Shown here: positions 8,335-12,846 of the stretch, piece after piece
How positions within the stretch are numbered: the first letter of the stretch is position 1
Layout of the letters: each line of letters starts with the position of its first letter
Source: Solobacterium sp.
GTDB taxonomy: Bacteria; Bacillota_I; Bacilli_A; Erysipelotrichales; Erysipelotrichaceae
DNA: 12,846 nucleotides
Direction of reading: 5' to 3'
Assembly (NCBI GenBank): GCA_016284975.1
Contig: JAEEPV010000276.1
Location: forward strand, 1 to 12,846
The notes under the pieces: model-generated
What the model saw: the letters and a program-made list of their open reading frames with translations, nothing else
Databases searched by the model: none
What the model was told of the DNA's origin: nothing
Program-made: the position numbers and the translations under genes

Positions 8335-9123
8335 TTAACCGACAACGGAACCAATCGTTTCTCCTTCGATCAGTTCAACCGGGAAAATAACCGGCCGTTT
8401 ATCCATAGGAATCGGATGTTCAATCAGGTTCATACGCTGGGCAGCAGTGGCGCCCATCTGATCTGTGCTTTGTCGGATTGTCGTAAGACGCGGCTCCAGT
8501 GCCTGTGTCAGAGGAATTCCATCATATCCGCCAAAGGGAATATCTCCTGGAATACTAAGACCAAGCTGCATCGCTGCTTCCTGGGCACCGAGATAGGCAA
8601 AGTCATCCGGCAGAAGTATGCAGATCGGACGGTCTGGCAGTGCCAGCAGATCCAGCACGAGCGAACGGGTCAGCTGGATGTCGTTGTACACGCCTTCCTT
8701 AATGTATTCAGGAGGGACCGGCAGATGATAAAAATCCATGACGCTGCTAAACTGACAGATTCTGGTGCATGTCACAAGGGAATTATTCTGCCCGTAGATA
8801 TAGGCAATCCTGCGGTGACCTTTTTGAATGGCATATTCAACGAGTTTGCGAACATCGGTTTCATTGTCGGAAAGAACAGCCGGGATGCGGCGGAACATAT
8901 GGTCGACGGTAACACAGAGAATGTCACTGCCGATCAGAGAACGGATTCTGGGAGAGTCGTAATCTGCACAGATGATGCACAGTCCGGAGACGTTCCCGTC
9001 TGTGCAGTGTTCAAGATAGGAGAAATCATCCGGATCTGTTTTCTGATTAATGAAGGTCACATCGTAACATCTCGCTTCAGCTTCTTTCTTAAACGCTTCA
9101 ATAATCAGGACGATTAATCCAAA
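8335..9123 (-). pseudogene. LacI/GalR-type regulator lacking its DNA-binding domain
   Basis: The open frame of 263 codons encodes a LacI-family ligand-binding domain almost from its first strand: GLIVLIIEAFKKEAEARCYDVTFIN, then GHRRIAYIYG, DIPFGGYDGIPLTQALEPRLTTIRQSTDQMG and a normal C-terminus ending ELIEGETIGSVVG. Whole family members have about 330-340 residues. The N-terminal helix-turn-helix and hinge (about 60-70 residues) are absent: a stop codon lies at 9124-9126, and upstream DNA encodes part of a different protein. The only early start is a GTG at 9060 inside the domain, without a ribosome binding site. There are no internal stops, so the damage may be recent, or the domain may still be made. 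It follows the HAD remnant on the same strand and faces the DeoR gene. Confidence 0.8.
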
Positions 9124-9124
9124 T
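9108..9124 (+). repeat. 17-bp direct repeat, copy 2, at the HAD-LacI junction
   Basis: Identical to 6749-6765 and in the same orientation. Here it covers the stop codon of the HAD remnant frame and the first codons (FGLIV) of the LacI fragment, exactly where two unrelated gene pieces meet. That suggests a role as recombination or deletion homology, but this is inference. Confidence 0.6.
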
Positions 9125-9289
9125 CAAAAAAACCGGAGCTTGCAACAAGGCCGTCAAACAGATCCGGATCATAGTATTCCTTCAGCCCTTTCTCAAAGCG
9201 GCCGCTGCACAGGAACACAGGACCTTAAATGTCTTATGTGACAGCAGGGTTTCATCGATGTCAAAAACAGAATACGCATTTGTGAAGGA
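9114..9289 (-). pseudogene. Remnant of a Cof-type HAD phosphatase gene
   Basis: Two frames on the - strand together read as the beginning of a HAD-superfamily hydrolase. The first (9289 down to about 9225) gives SVFDIDETLLSHKTFK, with the DxD nucleophile motif. The second (9224 to 9114) gives GPVFLCSGRFEKGLKEYYDP followed by DLFDGLVASSG, with the SGR motif II and the usual FDG-ASSG segment, then a stop. About 15-20 residues between the two are missing and the frame shifts there, so an internal deletion is likely. There is no usable start codon in the first frame, and the cap domain and C-terminus are gone. It begins right after the glycosyltransferase stop and ends at the LacI fragment. HAD phosphatases often accompany sugar-uptake genes. 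Confidence 0.75.
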
Positions 9290-10459
9290 TTAATTCAGTT
9301 CGCTCCTTTCTGCCAGCAGTTCTTCCTGATTCTGTAATGCGTGGAGAACCTGTGCACGCAATCGCTCCAGACTGAACCGCCGGGTGCTTTGAACTGCTGC
9401 ACATGCAAGCTCTTCGGTCCGCTGCGGATCAAGGATTAAAGCAATCGTCGCATCAACAAGTTCTTCTTCCGACGAAAAGCGAATGCCCATGCCTGCAGAG
9501 ACGATTTCTTTCTGTCCTCCCTGATCGATAACAATCGGAACACATCCGCATGTCATTGCTTCCGCGGTAGTCATGCCGAAGTGTTCCATTTTTAGCGGGT
9601 TCTCCTGAGAAACACCAAGTCCCATTGCGTGCCAGTAATATTTTGCTTTCCGGTAGTATTCGATCAGTTCATTCCGCGGAAGATCTGTAACGAGATCGAT
9701 CGGAAGCCCGCTTGATTCTGTCTTGAGCTGTTCCAGATAGTCATTCCATTTCTCACCCGTCAGTCCGGTGATCATAAACCGGTAGTCCGTAATACCCCGT
9801 TCATACAGTTTTTGAAAAGCGTGTACCATCTCCAACAGTTTCTTTGCCGGAACGATTCGGCCGGAGGTCATGATCATGTTTTCTTTTTTCGCTATATCGG
9901 ATAATTCGATTGGCTCAAGACTGATTGGAGGATACATCACTTCCGCTTTTCGACTGTAGTAACGTTCAAACCAGTCCCTCGTAAATTCCGAATTGCAGAA
10001 GAAGTGATCATAGGAATCCAGATACTCCTGTATATGCGTTCGAAACCGGTCATCTTCGAACGGCTTAACCGGAAAATGAACAATATGCCAGTTCCGGATT
10101 CCCTTAAACCCGCAGAGATTCCCGTATGTTCCGTTGATAAACAGATCGATGCCGAGGTCTTTTAATACCGGTTCAATGGATTGATGCTGGCAGGTTTCAC
10201 GGTTCAGCAGCTGTTCTGCAAACTTACTGCGATCGGTAATTTCCGGATCTTCCACATAGCGAACCGGAAACTCCGGCATTTCATATTTCATAAATGCATG
10301 CCTTACGGTTTCCTCTGCTTTTTCCCGTTTATCAGTCAGTATAAAAACCTCACCTTCTTCCTGAAGAATACCGGCAAGATTTAACAAATAGATTTCTGCC
10401 CCGCCGCTGTTTAGAGACAGATTCGGGATCCAGATGGCTGTACGTCGTGCCTGTTTCAT
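9290..10459 (-). CDS. GT4-family glycosyltransferase
   Basis: A retaining glycosyltransferase of the GT-B fold, probably acting at the cytoplasmic membrane on a cell-surface glycan or glycolipid; donor and acceptor cannot be told. With the start chosen here the protein has 389 residues. The N-terminal donor of the fold begins MKQARRTAIWIPNLSLNSGG (residues 1-20) followed by AEIY, typical for the family. The C-terminal domain shows MTSGRIVPAKKLLEMV, then E292-x7-E300 in EHFGMTTAEAMTCGCVPIV, the GT4 nucleotide-sugar motif. A longer frame from ATG 10495 exists, but that ATG lies in the loop of an intrinsic terminator hairpin. ATG 10459 gives the expected N-terminus. Neither start has a strong ribosome binding site. 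The nearest promoter is the candidate at 10530-10558. Confidence 0.88.
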   Translation of the reverse strand: MKQARRTAIWIPNLSLNSGGAEIYLLNLAGILQEEGEVFILTDKREKAEETVRHAFMKYEMPEFPVRYVEDPEITDRSKFAEQLLNRETCQHQSIEPVLKDLGIDLFINGTYGNLCGFKGIRNWHIVHFPVKPFEDDRFRTHIQEYLDSYDHFFCNSEFTRDWFERYYSRKAEVMYPPISLEPIELSDIAKKENMIMTSGRIVPAKKLLEMVHAFQKLYERGITDYRFMITGLTGEKWNDYLEQLKTESSGLPIDLVTDLPRNELIEYYRKAKYYWHAMGLGVSQENPLKMEHFGMTTAEAMTCGCVPIVIDQGGQKEIVSAGMGIRFSSEEELVDATIALILDPQRTEELACAAVQSTRRFSLERLRAQVLHALQNQEELLAERSELN

Positions 10460-10477
10460 TTGTTTCAGCAGTTCTGT

Positions 10478-10501
10478 AAAAAACCTGCGGCTCATCCGCA
10501 G
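10478..10501 (-). terminator. Terminator/attenuator in the glycosyltransferase leader
   Basis: On the - strand CTGCGG, loop ATGAG, CCGCAG, then G and six T. The stem is perfect and GC-rich. It lies about 20 nt upstream of the chosen start codon and about 25 nt after the predicted transcription start, so it would end most transcripts as a short leader unless antitermination occurs. Confidence 0.7.
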
Positions 10502-10529
10502 TCATACTTTTATGAAGCTTATTAAATAA

Positions 10530-10558
10530 AGTGTAACGAAAGAAAAGGGAATTGTCAC
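10530..10558 (-). promoter_or_regulatory. Candidate promoter of the glycosyltransferase
   Basis: On the - strand GTGACA (10558-10553), a 17-bp spacer and TACACT (10535-10530), matching 5/6 and 4/6. Transcription would start near 10523, giving a leader of about 45 nt up to the end of the terminator at 10478. Confidence 0.45.
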
Positions 10559-10571
10559 AGACCGGAAGCAC

Positions 10572-10599
10572 TTGAAGTGTTTTTTACACTTTGTAGAAT
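10572..10599 (+). promoter_or_regulatory. Candidate promoter of the acetyltransferase gene
   Basis: TTGAAG (10572-10577), a 16-bp spacer and TAGAAT (10594-10599; 5/6). The predicted start near 10606 leaves a short leader that carries the ribosome binding site AAAGGAAGGA. It is divergent from the glycosyltransferase promoter. Confidence 0.45.
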
Positions 10600-10624
10600 G
10601 AGGCAGAAAGGAAGGAACCTTCAC

Positions 10625-11149
10625 ATGGCAATCTCTGATTATATTTATGAAAAACCAGTAATTAAAACCGAACGACTGATTCTGAGACCGATGTCCTCTT
10701 CAGATATCCCAGCCTTGACCCAATGGCTGAGCGACAGTGAATTATACACCTATTGGAGAAAAGGTCCTTCCAGGGCAGAAAAAGATCCGAAACTGCTGTT
10801 TGAAAAACAGGAGCGGCCGGTCAGAAGCTTTCATCTTGGCATCGCAACGAAAGAGAATGACCATGTCGTTGGAGACGTTTACGTTTTTCAGATTCAGAAT
10901 AACCGTATGGCCAATGTGGCGATACGAATCAGAAGACCATATCAATCCAATGGCTATGGAAAGGAAAGTCTTCTGGCGATTACCCGTTTTTGTTTCACGC
11001 ATACCGAGCTGAAACGGCTTCAGGCAGAAGTGGACATACGCAATGCTGCTTCCTGGCAGATGATGGAAAAATGCGGATATATCCGGGAAGGCAGGATTCG
11101 CCAGGGAAAGATGGTCAATTCGTGGTGTGACCTTGATACAGCCTCCTGA
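10625..11149 (+). CDS. GNAT-family N-acetyltransferase (RimJ/RimL-like)
   Basis: Transfers an acetyl group from acetyl-CoA to an amine; the substrate is unknown. The 174-residue protein begins with the typical strand TERLILRPMSSSDIPALTQWLSD. It has GVARIR-type core strands in NVAIRIRRPYQSNGYGKESL (about 98-117), where QSNGYGKE is the acetyl-CoA pyrophosphate loop, and the C-terminal pair LKRLQAEVDIRNAASWQMMEKCGYIREG. The frame is open upstream to a GTG at 10577, but ATG 10625 has a good ribosome binding site 9 nt away and fits the family. The end is odd: relatives continue after NSWCD with an aromatic-rich tail, whereas here it reads LDTAS and stops, so a small 3' frameshift or a replaced tail is possible. 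It is a single-gene unit. Confidence 0.9.
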   Translation: MAISDYIYEKPVIKTERLILRPMSSSDIPALTQWLSDSELYTYWRKGPSRAEKDPKLLFEKQERPVRSFHLGIATKENDHVVGDVYVFQIQNNRMANVAIRIRRPYQSNGYGKESLLAITRFCFTHTELKRLQAEVDIRNAASWQMMEKCGYIREGRIRQGKMVNSWCDLDTAS

Positions 11150-11182
11150 ACCGGCTTTCGTTTTCCGCTCATAGATGTACAA

Positions 11183-11237
11183 AAAGGGCTGTAGGAACTT
11201 CCGGCTATACTATGTTGGAAGTTTTTTACAGCCCTTT
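11183..11237. terminator. Long hairpin between convergent genes, probable bidirectional terminator
   Basis: AAAGGGCTGTA pairs perfectly with TACAGCCCTTT (11 bp). Inside, after a small GG/TTT internal loop, AACTTCC pairs with GGAAGTT (7 bp) around a 14-nt loop. On the - strand the stem ends in TTTTTG, a good terminator for the IIC gene; on the + strand it ends in TTTATC, after the acetyltransferase gene. The length and two-tier structure are more than a simple terminator needs. Confidence 0.7.
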
Positions 11238-11255
11238 ATCTAAATTTATATTTAC

Positions 11256-12326
11256 TTACAGCTTCAGATCGCCTTCATGAACCCAGTTCAGTTTCCGGCA
11301 GACATAACAGATCAGCGGTGCAATAACAGCCGGAAGTACAAACGAGATCAGGATCAGACCCGTCCAGTCCATCACACCTGGTGTGATTGCCACAGCACCA
11401 CGTGAAACTGCTGCTTCACTGGGCGCAAGCCATCCGGTCCATACACCGATCTGCCCGCACAGTCCGCAGGTACCCATACCGGAGTTGATTGGCGCACCAT
11501 TCATTTCCAGATGAAACAGACAGGTTGCGATCGGTCCTGTAATAGCAGAAGTGACGATCGGTGCGATCCACACCCGCGGATTTTTCACGATATTCGGCAT
11601 CTGCAGCATCGAAGTTCCCAGTCCCTGACTGATCAGACCACCGACGCCGTTTTCTTTATATGACATGACCGCAAAGCCGACCATCTGTGCGCAGCATCCC
11701 GCGACTGCCGCTCCGCCCGCAAGACCGGTCAAAGCCAGTACGGAACAGATTGCCGCAGAAGAGATCGGAAGTGTCAGTGCAATTCCAACCAGGACGGATA
11801 CTGCAATTCCCATCCAGAATGGCTGCAGTTTCGTTGCCTGATCAATCAGAATACCAAAGGAAGCAGCTGCCGTACCGATCGGCGGAGCGATCCATTTCGC
11901 AAGTGCCACACCGACAAAAACCGTAACTGCCGGAGTCACAAGGATATCGATTTTTGTTTCTTTCGAAACCATCTTTCCGCATTCACAGGCAACAATCGCA
12001 ATCACCAGTACCGCAAGCGGCCCGCCTGCGCCGCCTTCCGCATTCGCTGCCCATCCGACTGCGGCCAGTGAAAACAGAACCATCGGATCTGCTTTCAGGG
12101 CATAACCGATTGCCACTGCCATGGCCGGACCGGAAACACTCATCGCATAAGTACCAATATCCACAAGCATTGCCCATCCGATCTGCTGTCCGAGCGTCTT
12201 CAGGATCGTACCGATCAGAAGCGAACAGAACAGACCCTGCGCCATCGCACCTAACGCTTCAATACCATATCGTTTCGCGGAAAATACAATATTCTTTCGT
12301 TCCAGAAATGCTTTCCATTTTTCCAT
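11256..12326 (-). CDS. PfoR-like membrane protein, PTS_EIIC_2 family
   Basis: A 356-residue integral membrane protein with about ten hydrophobic segments. It resembles the PTS_EIIC_2 / PfoR group (annotated as PTS sugar transporter subunit IIC or putative toxin regulator): IEALGAMAQGLFCSLLIGTI, SGPAMAVAIGYALKADPMV, GGAGGPLAVLVIAIVACECG and the glycine-rich C-terminal part NGAPINSGMGTCGLCGQIGV. Its biochemical role is not established; in Clostridium perfringens members lie near the perfringolysin gene. The frame extends to a TTG at 12344, but ATG 12326 is preceded by AAGGGGG with 8-nt spacing and gives MEKWKAFLERKNIVFSAKRY. No EIIA, EIIB or EIID lies beside it. It is transcribed alone and divergent from the small RNA. 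Confidence 0.85.
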   Translation of the reverse strand: MEKWKAFLERKNIVFSAKRYGIEALGAMAQGLFCSLLIGTILKTLGQQIGWAMLVDIGTYAMSVSGPAMAVAIGYALKADPMVLFSLAAVGWAANAEGGAGGPLAVLVIAIVACECGKMVSKETKIDILVTPAVTVFVGVALAKWIAPPIGTAAASFGILIDQATKLQPFWMGIAVSVLVGIALTLPISSAAICSVLALTGLAGGAAVAGCCAQMVGFAVMSYKENGVGGLISQGLGTSMLQMPNIVKNPRVWIAPIVTSAITGPIATCLFHLEMNGAPINSGMGTCGLCGQIGVWTGWLAPSEAAVSRGAVAITPGVMDWTGLILISFVLPAVIAPLICYVCRKLNWVHEGDLKL

Positions 12327-12412
12327 TGTTAATACCCCCTTCAATACAATATCATCTCTGATTTACTGCCGCATATGCTCCCGGATTCAAAGCAGCTCCC
12401 GTTTTTTCCATC

Positions 12413-12426
12413 CGGTAACGCTTACA
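12413..12426. promoter_or_regulatory. Candidate cre (CcpA) site
   Basis: On the - strand TGTAAGCGTTACCG matches the cre consensus TGWAANCGNTNWCA at 12 of 14 positions; GTAA-GCG-TTAC is a perfect inverted repeat. It lies about 90 bp before the IIC start and 35 bp before the -35 box of the small RNA, so it could serve either. CCGGAT (12381-12386) and ATCCGG (12410-12415) form a further inverted repeat overlapping it. Confidence 0.45.
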
Positions 12427-12460
12427 TTGCGAATCGATCTCATTTATTTGTTTTTTTCTC

Positions 12461-12489
12461 TTGACGGATCTTCCGCGCAACGCTATTAT
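12461..12489 (+). promoter_or_regulatory. Strong sigma-A promoter of the small RNA
   Basis: TTGACG (12461-12466; 5/6), an exact 17-bp spacer and TATTAT (12484-12489; 5/6), preceded by an A/T-rich block with a run of seven T that could act as an UP element. This is the best promoter match in the window. No coding start with a ribosome binding site follows before the terminator. Confidence 0.75.
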
Positions 12490-12494
12490 CATCG

Positions 12495-12624
12495 AGGTTT
12501 CATTCATCATACGATGACGCAAGCCTCATCTGACACAGTCAGATGTGTAATATATCGCCAATCTCGCTTGGAAACAAGCGTGTGAATATATACCAACTCC
12601 CCGCAGTAGCCCTGCGGGTTTTTT
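12495..12624 (+). ncRNA. Structured small RNA, family unknown
   Basis: Between a strong promoter and an intrinsic terminator lie about 130 nt with consecutive stems. P1: GAGGTTT / AAGCCTC (12494-12527), enclosing TCATC-ATAC-GATGA. P2: CATCTGAC-ACA-GTCAGATG (12527-12545), perfect 8 bp. P3: GTA-TATAT with ATATATAC (12547-12555 / 12586-12593), one bulged A. P4, inside P3: CGCTTG-GAAA-CAAGCG (12565-12580), a GNRA-capped perfect stem with an asymmetric internal loop below it. A linker CAACTC then leads to the terminator. P1 and P2 share one base at their border. It is not recognisable as 6S, SRP, tmRNA, RNase P or a tRNA. No convincing open frame lies in it. Next to a PTS-like gene and a possible cre site, it could be a trans-acting regulator, but its function is unknown. 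Confidence 0.6.
12600..12624 (+). terminator. Intrinsic terminator of the small RNA
   Basis: CCCGCAG, loop TAGCC, CTGCGGG, then six T. A perfect 7-bp GC-rich stem. Confidence 0.88.
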
Positions 12625-12655
12625 ATACGATAAAACCACACTTTTTTATGAATTT

Positions 12656-12686
12656 AAAGAGATGTGTAAGGAGCACATCTCTTTTT
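12656..12686 (+). terminator. Second intrinsic terminator in tandem
   Basis: AAAGAGATGTG pairs perfectly with CACATCTCTTT (11 bp), loop TAAGGAG, followed by more T. It lies 32 nt after the first terminator with no gene between, so it is probably a backup stop shielding the next gene. The loop sequence resembles a ribosome binding site. Confidence 0.75.
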
Positions 12687-12713
12687 CATATTTTCTGCTT
12701 CATGCCCTACAAT
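12685..12713 (+). promoter_or_regulatory. Candidate promoter of the terminal membrane-protein gene
   Basis: TTCATA (12685-12690; 4/6), a 17-bp spacer and TACAAT (12708-12713; 5/6). Transcription would start at about 12720-12722, at the start codon itself. Confidence 0.45.
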
Positions 12714-12721
12714 GATGAAAG

Positions 12722-12846
12722 ATGAAAAAGAACGACTGGATGCATCTTGTGATTGCCATCTTTCTGGTTCTGCTGGATGGTACGGCAATGATGCTGTTCC
12801 TTCATTTTCCGAATTTCTTCTTCCCTGCTTACCGTAATTTCTCCAG
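12722..12846 (+). CDS. Membrane protein, 3'-truncated by window edge (possibly DUF3810-like)
   Basis: Only 41 codons are present and the frame runs off the end. The N-terminus is MKKNDWMHLVIAIFLVLLDG followed by TAMMLFLHFPNFFFPAYRNFS: a short charged start, one hydrophobic segment (about 8-27) and an aromatic FFP-YR-FS motif. The arrangement recalls the N-terminus of DUF3810 proteins, but this rests on memory of a short motif. A stop codon in frame at 12716-12718 limits the start to 12722 or the Met at 12740. Neither has a ribosome binding site. The overlapping frame from 12712 gives a non-hydrophobic peptide with an early stop and is not real. Confidence 0.55.
   Translation, partial: MKKNDWMHLVIAIFLVLLDGTAMMLFLHFPNFFFPAYRNFS

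Noticed and set aside
8416-9117. 233-codon + strand frame opposite the LacI fragment
   Set aside because: The - strand encodes clear LacI-family motifs over the same DNA; the + frame has low-complexity shadow composition and no ribosome binding site.
12594-12606. C-rich linker of the small RNA pairing with the IIC ribosome binding site (AAGGGGG)
   Set aside because: Only four consecutive G-C pairs form, and most of the C-run is used in the terminator stem; not enough to claim a target.
12543-12725. 60-codon + strand frame across the small RNA and both terminators
   Set aside because: It has no ribosome binding site, runs through two perfect terminator hairpins and shows no domain-like pattern.
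1-12846. CRISPR array, tRNA or rRNA genes, complete insertion sequence
   Set aside because: I found no regularly spaced long repeats, no tRNA cloverleaf or rRNA signature, and no transposase frame.

Overview
The window looks like chromosomal DNA of a Bacillota bacterium with balanced base composition. A member of the Erysipelotrichia or a related gut lineage is my guess from the PfoR-type IIC protein, the gltB-gltD-asnB arrangement and the strong GGAGG ribosome binding sites. No marker gene fixes the taxon.

Left part (1-6746, + strand): an ammonium-assimilation operon cut by the window edge. It holds the 3' four-fifths of gltB (glutamate synthase large subunit), gltD (small subunit, overlapping the gltB stop by one base) and asnB (glutamine-hydrolysing asparagine synthetase), closed by a clean intrinsic terminator. 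GltBD makes glutamate from glutamine and 2-oxoglutarate; AsnB uses glutamine to make asparagine, so the operon distributes amide nitrogen.

Middle part (6747-9292): a carbohydrate-linked region that appears to be decaying. An orphan mannose-family PTS EIIA gene is followed by a DeoR-family regulator, both behind a leader carrying three TGATYG operator-like sites at an exact 32-bp period. Convergent to them on the - strand are a LacI-type regulator that has lost its DNA-binding domain and a broken HAD-phosphatase remnant fused to its 5' side. A 17-bp sequence at that fusion point also occurs just downstream of asnB.

Right part (9290-12846): a GT4 glycosyltransferase (-) whose leader holds an intrinsic terminator, a divergent GNAT acetyltransferase (+), a long hairpin that probably terminates both converging genes, and a PfoR/PTS_EIIC_2 membrane protein (-). 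Divergent from the last, behind a near-consensus promoter, lies an unassigned structured small RNA of about 130 nt with its own terminator. The window ends in the first 41 codons of a membrane protein that may be translated from a leaderless mRNA.

The best candidates for something undescribed are the small RNA at 12495-12624 with its divergent PTS-like neighbour, the phased operator array at 6933-7011, and the attenuator-like terminator in front of the glycosyltransferase.
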